The notes below the pieces were generated by a model. It worked only from the letters and a program-made list of their open reading frames with translations, searched no databases and was not told the DNA's origin. A program made the position numbers and the translations under genes. Of a DNA stretch of 64,000 nucleotides, positions 18,177 to 29,800 are shown piece after piece. Every line of letters starts with the position of its first letter. Position 1 is the stretch's first letter. Source of the DNA: Kaistella soli (GTDB taxonomy: Bacteria; Bacteroidota; Bacteroidia; Flavobacteriales; Weeksellaceae). Location: the NCBI RefSeq assembly GCF_019038595.1, contig NZ_JAHOPF010000003.1, positions 124,001 through 188,000 of the forward strand. Direction: 5' to 3'.

Positions 18177-18776
18177 CATGGCGATTTTACGAAGTCTCCG
18201 TATAATTTTGTCGAAATTTTTTTAAGGCTCTAGCGTGGGTATAATTTTTATTTATCAGAAAAATGGAGGATGCTCCGTTTTTTGCTCGGCTTCATTATTC
18301 CTCTTTTGTTTTAGATGGGTTTATAAATTTTATTTTTCACCCTATTTTTTAGGGTGTAGGAGGCAAAAAAAGGGTGTTTTAACGGTAGGTTAGTAGTTAT
18401 TGATGTGTTAAATTTAATCATTAAAACACTTATTAAAGAGAATTAAATTCCTTAATAGAAGACTTAAATTAAAATTTATTTTTTGTGTTTTTTTTCAATA
18501 TTTAAATAAAATTATTTTTTAAGTTGAGAAGACACAAAATGGTCAGGCATATTATAAAATTTTATGTCACCACCCGCAGGTTGACGCCCGAATCGCAAGT
18601 TCGTAATTAATTAATTGATTATTAGTATGTTGTTGTATTTGTTCGGAGGTGAGATTAGGTAATAAAGAGTAAATCTCATATTGAGATATTATCAAATCCG
18701 CAATGATTTTGCATATGGAGTGTAATTATTATGTTAAATGAGATATCGTGTCGGGATGTTATGCTGAAACTGGCTT
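18177..18776. other. AT-rich intergenic region after gene A
   Basis: No gene is visible. It holds a weak GGAG/CTCC hairpin followed by TTTTTT at about 18264-18282, a possible terminator for gene A. A 7-bp perfect hairpin CACCCTA/TAGGGTG lies at 18338-18356 without a T-run. A small ATCTCA/TGAGAT dyad lies near 18672. The half-site ATGTTAAAT at 18731, upstream of the B promoter, is repeated as a full dyad upstream of gene D. Confidence 0.5.
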
Positions 18777-19277
18777 AAAAAAATATGAATAATATATTCT
18801 TTTTATCGAAAAAATACTTAGTTTTGTTGTCTGATACTAAGAGGGTTGAAAAGAGTTTTCTCGCAAAGCACTGTCTGTTGCTTAAGCAAGGTTTATAACC
18901 GATGCAAATGATAAACTATTCTCTTCCCCATTATTAGCAGTTTAAGATAGTCACGGTGACGTGACGGGTTAAAAAATATAAGTGTAAGAAAATATATTAC
19001 ACTTCAAACACACACAAATGATGAAAAAAAATTACTTTCCCCAAAAGGGCAGGCATTCTGCCGTACGCTATTACAGAGCGGGTTATTACCTCTCTCCTCC
19101 TGTTTACAGCAATCTTTTTCGAAAGGAGTTTCTTTAACTCCCTGATATGACCATTTCGGAATCCGAATCATGGTAATATTTATCGTGCCTAAAATTCAGG
19201 TACTACAAGGATTGTAGGCTTGAGTGTTAGGGTGATGATCTACTGACAATTCAGACAAACCAAAAACACAAATAAAA
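18777..19277 (+). promoter_or_regulatory. Promoter and long leader of gene B, with short ORF
   Basis: A TAGTTTTG -7 box is at 18819-18826, about 450 nt upstream of the B start. The sequence from about 18777 and the stretch 18940-19061 are close copies of the leader of gene D. The shared part includes a GTCACG/CGTGAC hairpin, an AGTGTAA/TTACACT hairpin and the start of a 39-codon ORF at 19018-19137 that begins MMKKNYFPQKG. A further hairpin at 19151-19173 (CCATTTCGG/CCGAA-ATGG) lies between this ORF and the CDS. The function may be leader-peptide or RNA-mediated control, which is inference. Confidence 0.5.
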
Positions 19278-20810
19278 ATGAAAAAAATTAACATTTTAAG
19301 AAAGGCAGGGTTTCTTCTGTTCTTTTTCTTTTTCTCGCATCTCGCTATGGCCCAGGCAGTTGGTGATTACAAATCTGCTGGAACTGGAAACTGGACCAGT
19401 CTTTCAAGCTGGTTGTATTATGATGGATCGGTTTGGGCAACACCAAGCAGTGCGGTGGGATACCCCGGAGAAAAAACCACTCCTCTTACAAAAACGGTTA
19501 CGATCCTTGCTACCAATACGATAACAGTCAGTGCTGCTCTCTCCGTAAGTATAGGTGATTTATATGTTGAAGGGAAATTAGTTTTAATGAATAATTTTAC
19601 TCTTAAGACCAGAACGCCTTTTCCCAATCTAATTATTAACGATGGAACAATATATTTTGCAAAAAATGCTGAATTTACTTTGCCATCGGGAGCTAATATT
19701 AGTATTTCTATTACCGATTCTACGACGCAAGGTCTACAAATGGTCGACCCTAACGATAATACTGCGTGCACTGGGCAAACCGGAATAAGTATCGGAAATA
19801 AAAAGTTTTCAATGTGCCAAGGTACCGGAACGGCAGGAACTTTTGGCCAAGTTAATGAAGCAGCAGCAAGTGGTATTGCAGTAGCCAATGCGGAGCAAAC
19901 GCAGATATGCGCAGGAAGTTATGTTAAACTTATTGGAAGTAAAATTGGTAACGCTACAGTAACCAATATTAAATGGTTGCAGTTTGCAGGTCCTACCACG
20001 GTAGTCATGCCTGCTACACCGCAAAGTCTTCCTTCTGAAGTAACTGTCGGACCTCTTAGTGCAGGTACTTATACCTTTGAATTTAGTTTTGTGATAGCAA
20101 ATAAGACATTCAGTGACAATATAACCATTAGCGTAAATCCTGTTTCAGTAGCAGGAACTGTTTCAGCTAATCAATCTATTTGTTCGGGTACCGCTGCAAC
20201 TGTTAGCTTGACAGGTAATGTAGGAGCTATACAATGGCAGCAATCTTCCGACGGCAGTACCGGCTGGACAGACATTCCTGGCGCAACTTCAGCAAGTTAC
20301 ATGACGTCGAACTTAACTGCAACGACCTATTACCATGCTGTGGTTAAAAGCGGAGACTGCTCTTCGGTCACAACATCTTCGGTTACAGTAAATGTAAATC
20401 CTGCATCAGTAGCAGGAACTATTTCTGCTGATCAATCTATTTGTTCGGGTACCGCTGCAACTATTAGCTTGACCGGCACTGTGGGTACGGTACAATGGCA
20501 GCAATCTGCCGACGGAACATCAAATTGGACGAATGTTACAGGAGGGTCAGGTGGCACGTCAAATAATTATACTACACCCAACTTAACCGCCAATGTTTTT
20601 TATAGAGCGGTTGTTACGAGTGGGCTTTGTTCTTCTGCAACTTCTTTACGTATAAAAGTAACAGTGTTACCAATAAATACCGTAAGCTTAAGTTCTGTTG
20701 CTGGTACAGATTCGCGCAAACAGTATGTATCAATACACCGATTACTTCTATTACGTATACGACAACGGGAGCAACCGGTGCATCTTTCGCTGGTTTACCA
20801 ACTGGTGTAA
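19278..20810 (+). CDS. Gene B, N-terminal part of frameshifted T9SS cargo protein
   Basis: A signal peptide of about 25 residues ([12 protein letters not shown], Phe-rich core, cleavage after AMAQ) is followed by a domain starting [17 protein letters not shown], a form common in flavobacterial secreted proteins. Two Ig-like repeats of 87 residues come next ([15 protein letters not shown] and [15 protein letters not shown]), with DNA copies 261 bp apart. The frame is lost at 20713-20716, where CGCG replaces the CG seen in the next repeat copy. The last 33 residues to the stop at 20810 are out of frame. The intact product would run to 23359 and be about 1,360 residues. Confidence 0.8.
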   Translation: MKKINILRKAGFLLFFFFFSHLAMAQAVGDYKSAGTGNWTSLSSWLYYDGSVWATPSSAVGYPGEKTTPLTKTVTILATNTITVSAALSVSIGDLYVEGKLVLMNNFTLKTRTPFPNLIINDGTIYFAKNAEFTLPSGANISISITDSTTQGLQMVDPNDNTACTGQTGISIGNKKFSMCQGTGTAGTFGQVNEAAASGIAVANAEQTQICAGSYVKLIGSKIGNATVTNIKWLQFAGPTTVVMPATPQSLPSEVTVGPLSAGTYTFEFSFVIANKTFSDNITISVNPVSVAGTVSANQSICSGTAATVSLTGNVGAIQWQQSSDGSTGWTDIPGATSASYMTSNLTATTYYHAVVKSGDCSSVTTSSVTVNVNPASVAGTISADQSICSGTAATISLTGTVGTVQWQQSADGTSNWTNVTGGSGGTSNNYTTPNLTANVFYRAVVTSGLCSSATSLRIKVTVLPINTVSLSSVAGTDSRKQYVSIHRLLLLRIRQREQPVHLSLVYQLV

Positions 20811-23359
20811 CAGGTTCTTGGTCTGGCAATGTTGTTACCATAAGCGGTACTCCTTCAACAGCAGGGGGAACATATACCATAACCTTAATGGGAGGCTGTG
20901 GAAGTGTTACGAAAACCGGAACAATCACAGTTACTCCTGTCAAGACCATAGCTTTAATTTCTGTTGCTGGTACAGATTCGCAAACAGTATGTATCAATAC
21001 ACCGATTACTTCTATTACGTATACGACAACGGGAGCAACCGGTGCATCTTTCGCTGGTTTACCAACTGGTGTAACAGGTTCTTGGTCTGGCAATGTTGTT
21101 ACCATAAGTGGTACTCCTTCAACAGCAGGAGGAACATATACTATAACCTTAATGGGAGGCTGCGGAAGTATGAATGCAACCGGAACCATAACGGTTACTA
21201 CAGCTAATACTGCGGGAGTGGCGTCGTCTAGTCCAACGGTTTGTATGAATACTGCAATTCCAAATGTGACAATAGCCACCACAGGTGCAACCGGTATTGG
21301 TGCTGCAACCGGATTACCGGGAGGAGTTAATGCAGTATGGACGTCCAATACGATTACCATCAGTGGCACTCCAACTTCATCTGGCACATTTAACTACAGT
21401 ATTCCTTTAACTGGAGGTTGTGGCACCACAAATGCAACCGGTACGATGACGGTTAATGCCCTACCTGCAGCAACCGTATCTGCAGCAAATAATCAAATTT
21501 GTTCAAATGAAAATGCTGGTTTTACCATTGCTGGACCGCCAAATGCTTCCGTACAATATCAAATTAACGGAGGAAGTGTGAATACGCTGATCCTCAATGC
21601 TAGCGGTCAAGGTGCCGTAACAGTTTCTAATGCCACATCGAACCAAATCTTTACTGTTGTTTCGGTGAGTAATGGAATTTGCTCTGGAACCGGAAATTCG
21701 GCAACTGTAACGGTGGGTGAGGATTCTGTGTATACCGGTACATGGAGTAAAGGTCTTCCGAACGGTAACGGTCTGAATGCGGTAATTGCGGGAAATTACA
21801 ACACGTCGGCAGGAGATATTAAAGCGTGCAGCTGTACTATCCTAAGTGGCGGTTCCCTGACAGTAGGTGCTAATCATTTTCTGGAAGTGGATAATGCTGT
21901 TACGAATAACGGTACTCTTATCGTAGAGTCTGACGGGAATCTTATCCAGAATGTTGACAGTCCAAGTCCGGCCAATTCGGGTAATATCACGGTGAAGAGG
22001 AATATCAAATTCAGAAATGACAGCCGTCAGGAGTACAATTATCTGATTTCGCCTGTCATCGGACAAAGTTTAAAAACGATTTATCCGGGAGTTCCTACCA
22101 CAGCAACTTATCCATATGTGCTGTATTATAATGAAGCGAATAATTATTTTTATAATTCTTCAGGAGCCTATATCGCGGGAAGAGGTCTGGCGGTAAAAGA
22201 GCCAAGTAAAGCGGATGCGCCGGCTGACAATATGGATGCGGTATTCAACGGTTTACCAGGTAACGGCGTAATCAGTTTCCCATTGGCGCATACCAACAAC
22301 GTTCAGAACGGGTATAATCTGGTAGGGAATCCCTATCCATCCAATATCGATCTACAGAAATTATATCTTTTGAATGGGGGAGCAACAGCAAGCCCTAAGA
22401 TAAGCTCGACTTTTCAGTTTTGGGACAACGGAGCCAATAATATATATACGCAGCAGGGAAGCGGTTATAACGGCCGAGCTTATGCGGCGTATAATGCTGT
22501 TAATGATACGGGAAATAAAGCAGGATATCTTCTGGACTCTAATCCTGCAAACGCGATCGGAGCCAAGGAGCCCAATAAAACTGCCAAAGTCGGACAGGGC
22601 TTTATGGTGAGAGCGACTGGAGGCGGAAATCTAGTTTTCAACAATGACATCAGGAGCAATAATACCGGAGCAGGGTTCTTCAGCAAGGGCACTCAGTCTC
22701 CTGCAGACCGATACTGGCTGAAGCTGGTGACTCCTGTGAATGCGGTGAATACTATTGCAGTGGTGTATTTTGCTGGAGGCTCTAATGCATTTGGGATGGA
22801 CGATTCCGGTATGAACGGGGATTCTTCAGACATGCTGTACAGTCTTGCAGAAGGTAATAAGCTGCAGATCGAAGGCAAGCCCATGTTTGAGGTGAGTGAT
22901 AAGATTATTCTGGGGTCACGGCATTTTGCTGCAGGGAACTATACCTTTACGCTCGACAAAGCGGAGGGTGTATTCGCAAACGGACAGCACATTTATCTCA
23001 AAGACAAACAGACCGGTATTATCACCAATCTGAGCGAGGGAAGTTACACTTTTGCCGCCAACGCAGGCGAAAGCACCGGCAGGTTTGAAATCATCTACCA
23101 ATCGGAAACCGTTTTAGCTACCGATGGAACTGTGAAAGATGACCTTTTGGTTTACCGTGACGGAGATGATTTTGTTATCGACTCAAAAGGTAAAAAAATT
23201 ACTCAGGTGGAGGTGTACGATTCAAGCGGAAGACTTAGTTTAAAAACAGAGCCGGGAAGTATGAAAACTGTTATTCCTGCAGTATCGCTGAGTAATGGAG
23301 TTTATATCCTTAAAATTAATCAGGCCGGTAAAATAACCAACAGGAAAATCATCAGGTAA
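20627..23359 (+). CDS. Gene B, C-terminal part with shared module and T9SS sorting domain
   Basis: Continues gene B after a 2-bp insertion; the formal TTG start at 20627 lies upstream of the frame switch at about 20715 and is not meaningful. The first part holds two nearly identical 88-residue units ([19 protein letters not shown]..., DNA period 264 bp) and a third, more divergent one. From about nt 21718 comes the shared module ([66 protein letters not shown]). It ends in a type A sorting domain ([21 protein letters not shown]). The last 235 bp are almost identical to the end of gene D. Confidence 0.82.
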   Translation: MFFCNFFTYKSNSVTNKYRKLKFCCWYRFAQTVCINTPITSITYTTTGATGASFAGLPTGVTGSWSGNVVTISGTPSTAGGTYTITLMGGCGSVTKTGTITVTPVKTIALISVAGTDSQTVCINTPITSITYTTTGATGASFAGLPTGVTGSWSGNVVTISGTPSTAGGTYTITLMGGCGSMNATGTITVTTANTAGVASSSPTVCMNTAIPNVTIATTGATGIGAATGLPGGVNAVWTSNTITISGTPTSSGTFNYSIPLTGGCGTTNATGTMTVNALPAATVSAANNQICSNENAGFTIAGPPNASVQYQINGGSVNTLILNASGQGAVTVSNATSNQIFTVVSVSNGICSGTGNSATVTVGEDSVYTGTWSKGLPNGNGLNAVIAGNYNTSAGDIKACSCTILSGGSLTVGANHFLEVDNAVTNNGTLIVESDGNLIQNVDSPSPANSGNITVKRNIKFRNDSRQEYNYLISPVIGQSLKTIYPGVPTTATYPYVLYYNEANNYFYNSSGAYIAGRGLAVKEPSKADAPADNMDAVFNGLPGNGVISFPLAHTNNVQNGYNLVGNPYPSNIDLQKLYLLNGGATASPKISSTFQFWDNGANNIYTQQGSGYNGRAYAAYNAVNDTGNKAGYLLDSNPANAIGAKEPNKTAKVGQGFMVRATGGGNLVFNNDIRSNNTGAGFFSKGTQSPADRYWLKLVTPVNAVNTIAVVYFAGGSNAFGMDDSGMNGDSSDMLYSLAEGNKLQIEGKPMFEVSDKIILGSRHFAAGNYTFTLDKAEGVFANGQHIYLKDKQTGIITNLSEGSYTFAANAGESTGRFEIIYQSETVLATDGTVKDDLLVYRDGDDFVIDSKGKKITQVEVYDSSGRLSLKTEPGSMKTVIPAVSLSNGVYILKINQAGKITNRKIIR
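20695..21190 (+). repeat. Two tandem 264-bp repeats inside gene B
   Basis: Copies begin at about 20695 and 20961 and encode 88 residues each. They are almost identical over about 220 bp. Copy 1 has an extra CG at 20713-20716 that breaks the frame, and copy 2 does not. Confidence 0.9.
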
Positions 23360-23383
23360 ATAAAAAACTATTTAAATAAACGG

Positions 23384-23413
23384 AATCCGTCTCACTAATG
23401 AGGCGGATTTTTT
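23384..23413 (+). terminator. Terminator of gene B
   Basis: 11-bp stem (AATCCGTCTCA with TGAGGCGGATT, one T.G pair), 4-nt loop CTAA and a T-run of six. Confidence 0.85.
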
Positions 23414-23529
23414 ATGGGTGGAGGCAGCTGGAGTTCAGAAAATACTTGGTTAATTTTCAAAATAACAGAGAATTGCATAATAATTGATTATTTGTAAAAA
23501 AAATGGGTATTTGCATAACAATTAACCCA

Positions 23530-23859
23530 TATATTTGTACCATAAACACAAAATGATGAATATAACGCATAAACCATTGTTTTTCGGATATTCTTCTATT
23601 ATTCAGTACTTATCAAAATAACTTACCAAAAAGGTGGTGTTTATCAAAGATTCTAAAAAGTCTACTATTTCTGTCATTCTTTTTTGTGTACCAATTTTTA
23701 GATTTTATCCGGATCACATTTTCCTGACTTAGTTCCCAAGAATTTGCAGTCAGGAGCTCTCCATCTATACTCCGGAAGGATAGAGGAGACCGGTCGCGAA
23801 GTTTTTAGAGCTTTGTTCGGATTCATGTGATCTGAACCACAATTTTAAAATTTTATATC
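23530..23859 (+). promoter_or_regulatory. Promoter and structured leader of gene C
   Basis: TATATTTG at 23530-23537 marks the promoter. A 22-codon ORF at 23553-23621 begins MMNITHKP. From 23710 to 23834 the RNA can form a closed structure. The outer stem is 23710-23719 with 23825-23834 (10 bp, one G.U). Inside are a 9-bp hairpin (23721-23729 with 23748-23756) and another at 23759-23788 (CTCC-A-TCTAT with ATAGA-GGAG). The structure ends 25 nt before the ATG at 23860, close enough to affect translation initiation. Confidence 0.5.
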
Positions 23860-26800
23860 ATGATAAAATCTATCTTTACTCACTGCATTCTGTTTTTCGG
23901 CTGTCTGTTCATGCTTACGGGATCTCCTCTGAATGCTCAGCAAACTGTTTTTACTGAAAACTTTAATGCGCCGGGAACTCCTCAGAACTCAAATTTTACG
24001 GCAACGGGATCCATTGGAACTTCGAACTGGACTGTCGCGCGAAGCGGCGGCGATCTTGGAGCTAAGATAGATGCGGGTATGCTGACCTTGTCCAATGACA
24101 TCTCAACGGCAGCCAATGTGAACGGATGGGTGGCAGCAAGTACTTCCACTTCAAATTACAACCCGTTATATAAGCCTGTTTTAAGCCAGAACACCGGAGT
24201 GGTGTCCTGGAGTTTTAATATGCGTCAGATCCGCGCCAATCCGAGTGGTTTTACCTCCGGAAAATTCGGTGCTGCCTTCATTCTCGCCGGAACTCCGGGG
24301 ACCACAAACAGTGCAGGAAAAGGCTATGCTATTGTACTGGGACAAGGTACCACGACAGATCCGATCAGGCTTGCGACTTACTCCAACGGTCTGTCCTCCA
24401 TCGTGCCTAAATTAAGTTCCAAAACACCAGGGTTAAGCGATTTCGGTGCTGAGTATAGCAGTATCCGTGTCGAATATAATCCGGCGGACAACAAATGGTC
24501 TTTATTTTTAAGGAAAGATAATACAGCTTCTTTTCTCGATCCTAAAAGCGGAACGTTAGTATTTCAGGACGAAGCGGTCATCACAGACTACGTTAATGAA
24601 TCACTTGCAATGGCCGGTGCATTCTGGAATGCCGGGACTGCTAAAATTCAGACCTCCTTTTTTGATAATTTCTCGGTAACGGTTCAGACTCCAGAACTCA
24701 CTGCGCTTCAACCGGATTCTAAAATCGCCAATTCAGGAGCATTTACTTTGACAGTGGATGGGAAAGGTTTTTTACCCACCAGTAAGGTATACTGGAACGG
24801 GGCATTAAGAACCACTACCTATGTTTCATCCGTAAGATTAACGGCCGCAATTCCGGCTACTGATATTGCAGCCCCCGCTACAGTACCTATTACTGTTGCC
24901 AACGGAACTTTCTTTTCCAATGCGTTAGATTTTATGATTGAACCTTCGGGTGAACCTGCTCTAACATTGTCTGCAACGACGTTAGGAGCGGTTTCTACGG
25001 TAACCGGTACCGCTTCTTCGGCTACAAATACCTATACCATCAGCGGTATCAATTTAGTTGGGGCTGCAACAGTAACCGCTCCTACCAATTTTGAAGTCTC
25101 TCTGAACGGAAATGTCTATGCCAACACTCTGACTTTGCCCAATACGGGCGGCGGTCTCACTGGTCAGCCCATCACTTTACGGGCCCGGCTTACTGCTGCA
25201 GCCTCACCTGGAAATTATTCGGGAAACATCGTACACAGTACGTCAGGAGCGGTAACTAAACAGGTTGCAGTTACCGGACGTGTTCTTGCGACTGAACCAA
25301 CTTCCGATCCATCAGGAATTAATTTCAGTAATATAACCTCGACCGGTTTCAGTTTGGGCTGGACGAACGGAAACGGAGCGCAGAGAGTAGTACTTATTAA
25401 AGAAGTATCAGCTGTAAACTCAATGCCTGCAGACGGAATTACCTATAATGCCAGTGCTGCATTCGGAGCAGGTTCTCAGATCGGAACAGGAAACTTTGTG
25501 GTGTATAAAGGGAATGGAAATTCTGTTCAGATTTCAGGTTTAACGCCGGCTAAAGTTTATTATGTTTCGATTATAGAATTTAATGGTGCATCAGGAGTGG
25601 AAAATTACCGTTCTTCCGGTTTAACGGGAAGTACAACCACTTTGAACAGTCCCGTTGGTCTGCAGGTTAAAGCGACAAATACCTCTTATAAAATAAACTT
25701 TGATGATACCGCTGACGGGGTAAATCTCGATACCTTTCAAGGTTTTGGGATGTCTAAAATTGTGGAGAGCGGGCAACTGGATTCCAATGCCTGGGCTTTT
25801 TCAGGCTTTTCCTCCGGAGCGATTCCTTTCGGAGGCAACAGCATTGAAGACAGCAGTTACGAAAACGGACCTTCTGACGGCGGCGAAGAGGATACAGGAA
25901 TCTACGCTTTTAATGTCGGAACTGCAGCTGCTGCAAACTATACCTTAGGAATTCAGCCCGGCGGTACAGATTTTAACCCGGGTACGGTTACGCTGCAGAT
26001 CCAGAATCAAACCGGTGCACCAATGACAAGCCTTAATATTGGATATAAAGTCTATGTATATAATGACCAGCCATCTTCGAGCCAGATCCGTTTCAGCTCT
26101 TCTTCCACTGCAACCGGAACTTATACGGATCAAGCTATTGTGGATGTAATCTCACCTGCAGCGGCTGATATGGCACCAGGATGGAAAGCGTATTACAGAG
26201 TAGTTACTATTCCAACAGGAACTATTGCCAATAATGCTTATTATTATGTCAGATGGTCAGGATCTTTAGCTTCAGGCAGCGGTGCCCAGGATGAATTTGC
26301 GATCGATGATATTGAAGTAATTGCATACCCAGCCACAAATCCAACTCCAGCATTAGTGGCCTTTGACGGAGTTGCGGAAGATTTTGTTCTACAGGGAAAT
26401 GCTGCATTATCAGCTGATTTATCTGTTCAAAGCAGACTTTTATTCAACGGCGGGAAATTAGCCGTCAAAGATAAAACGTTAACCCTAGTGGGTGATGTGG
26501 TTAATACTACAGTAAACGGATTAACAGGCGGAGCGGCTGCAAAACTGGTGGTGAGGGGAACCAGAAATCCAGCCTTAAGTTTTGATCAGACCAGTCCCGG
26601 AACAACCAATATTTTTGACTCCTTCAATGTAAGTGGCTCCAATGTGAATACCGTGACCGTTAGCAATAATTTTTCGGTCAACAATATTCTCAGAGTTGAC
26701 GAACTGAAAACTTTAAATTTAGGAACGACAGCATTATCAGGAACACTCAATTCTATTCAGAATAATGGTTTAATTCTTACCCAAAATACTACGGCAACTC

Positions 26801-29800
26801 CATTTCCGGCTAATAAAACCTGGAACGGTACCGGTATCCTGAATCTAAATGCTGCCGGAGCGCAAACTCTTGTTGCCGGAACATACACCAATTTAAAATT
26901 ATCGTCTGCGGCCGGAACTACCGCCACCGGGGACCTTACCGTGAACGGAATATTAGATTTACCGGCAGCGAATGCAAGTGCTACCAAGGGAAGTCTGGAT
27001 ATGGGTTTGTTTACCTTAACCATGGGCGGTGACGGTACCAATACCGGTGTTGGTGAGGTGACCGGAATTATAAAAAGAAATTCCTTTGTTAACAACAAGC
27101 TGTATACTTTCGGTCATCCCAATTCGTCCATCATTTTCCCGGTTGGAGGGACGCTGCCTACGACGATGAGTGCCAAATTAACCATGGGTATTGCACCCGC
27201 ATGGCGTCCGACGGCAATTAAACGTTACTATGATATCACACAGAGCGGTGCCGCAGGAACGAAGGCTATTATCAGACAGCACTATTTAGACAGTGAACTG
27301 AATGCCGGCAATGTGGAAAACAAACTTGTGTTTTTCGGACATAAAGTTGCAGGAAGTCTTACTTTCGAGCAGGGCAAATCCAGCAACAACAGCACTGATA
27401 ATTATGTGGAAATCTCCAACGCGAATATTGCCCAGTATTTTACGGGAACACCCGGAGAGGTTTTCATCAGTTTAGACAACACCGCCGATCCGGCAATGGT
27501 TACGTGGAACGGCTCTGTAAACACATCATGGACTACGATAGAGAACTGGACGCCTAATCTAAAACCCACCTCTGTGACCAAGGTCATTGTTCCGGTAGTT
27601 CCTTCAGGCAATTATCCTACCTTGAATCCATCGGAAGAAATTGCTTCCATAAGTATCGAAGCGGGCGCCACTGTGAACTCTGCTCCTGATTCGCAGCTGA
27701 TTCTGAATCTCGGCGCCGGTGCATGGCAGAATAACGGAACTTTCAATCCCGGAACCGGAACGAGCAAAATTATCTTTACAAATGCTGATGCTACCGTAGC
27801 TGGCAATACTACCTTTAATAACGTGGAAATTGTCCCGGGTGCTTCGCTAAGAGCTCTGGAAGGAAATTATATGGGGATTGCCGGATCACTTGTGAATAAG
27901 GGAACCATGTTTACCACCTTGATTCCAAATACAATTGAATTTAAAGGCACTGGTCAAACTATTCCTGCGCCGGGAGGTGCAGCATTTGGCGGCTACCATC
28001 ATTTAATTGTTTCGGGTACCGGTGCTGTTATCGCCCCAACAATCACCACTTTGAATATAAGAGGAGATCTGACACTGAACCAACCTGTCAGTTTTGCCGG
28101 AAAAACCATAAATTTAGCAGGTGTCTCTCAGCAGGCCATCGGCGGAACTGCTGCCATCGTTTTTGATAATTTAACCGTTAATAAGGACACCGAAGACGTT
28201 GTTTTAGCTCAGGATATTACTGTTGGAGGTACTCTTACCCTGAGTTCGGGTAATATCATCATCGGCAGTAAAAATTTAACCCTTGGCGCAAATCCGGTTG
28301 CCGGATCTTTTGATACTCACCATATGATTGTTGCGGATGGAGCCGGTTTGGTAAAAAGACCGTTCGCTGCCACAGGAAGCTATTTATTCCCTGTCGGAGA
28401 GCTGACCGGCGCTGCCAGCTATTCGCCTGTAACGGTAAATGTGACTTCGGGGACTTTCTCCGGTGCTTTTGTCGGGGTGAATGTCATCCATTCAAAACAT
28501 CCAAATAATAACACGATACGAAATTACCTGAGAAAATATTGGAATGTGCAGCAAACCGGTATTACAGGCGCTGTTGCCACCATTACTGCACAGTATGAGA
28601 CTGTCGATGTTGTAGGTGCAGAACCAGAAACCGCCGCGGCACAGCTGAACGGAGTTTTTAACGTCAGTACAAACCCGTGGGTTAAATTTGGTGCGCTGTC
28701 AGGCAATACCCTTGTAGCGACTAACGCAGTCCTGACAGCAGGACAGATTTCTGCATTCACAGGATTAAGGGCGGGAGAGATCAGTATTGAGGTGCATGGG
28801 TATGGAGAATTCTGCAGCGGATCTGCGCATACCATGAATGCAGTGATTTCAGGTGGCGATGCGCCTTATAGTTATGAGTGGTCCAACGGGCTGGCGAACG
28901 CTGCCGCAGTTTCGGTTCCGACAGCTACGGCAGGAACCACCAATTATACCCTTACGGTTCGCGATGCCAATGGTTTTTCTGCCACGGATTCGGATATTCC
29001 GGTTGTGATTCTGCCTGCTTCAGTTGGAGGTACAATTGATGTCAAAACCCAGCAGATCTGCAGCGGGAATCTGGCGGCGGACCTTCATCTTAACGGAAGT
29101 GTAGGAAAAATTCTGCACTGGCAGAAATCGCTGACCGCGGATTTTGCAACTTCTGAAAACCTTCCGAATTTTACCACTACTTTAACCGGAGCTGAAATGG
29201 GACTTTTAACACAAACCACTTATTTCAGGGCAGTACTTCAGAACGGAAGCTGTGAAGAATCAGTTTCGGATACTGCCACCGTTGTTATAAGAAGCACCGT
29301 ATGGGATGGGTCTGGATGGAGTGCCGGAGCGCCGGATGCTTTGACTTCCGCCATTTTTACGGGAAATTATACCACCACTGCTGCGACTGACATTACCGCC
29401 TGCACATGTGAAGTAAGAAGCGGAGCTGTACTGACGATAGGTGCCGATTCACATATCACTGTTCAGAACAGTATCGTTAATCAGGGCAGTATCATTGTGG
29501 AAAGCGATGGTAGTTTAATTCAGATTAATGATGACTCGATAAACTCAGGAGCTGTTTTAGTGAAGCGTGATCTTAGTTTTAGAAATAATGACAGAAAAGA
29601 ATATAATTATCTTATTTCACCGGTAGAAAATTCCAATCTTAAAACGGACCTCTACCGAAAAGCCGACGGAACTCCTGTTATTGCTCCGTTCGTTCTTTAT
29701 CACAATGAAGCAAACAGCAAGTTTTATAATTCAAGCGGTGCTTATATTCCCGGAAGAGCACTGGCGGTAAAAGAACCTGCGTATAGTTCCGGTGCATTGG

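Noticed and set aside
20614-21387. 257-codon ORF on the minus strand
   Set aside because: It lies opposite the tandem repeats of gene B; its repeated [18 protein letters not shown] pattern is only the antisense of those repeats.
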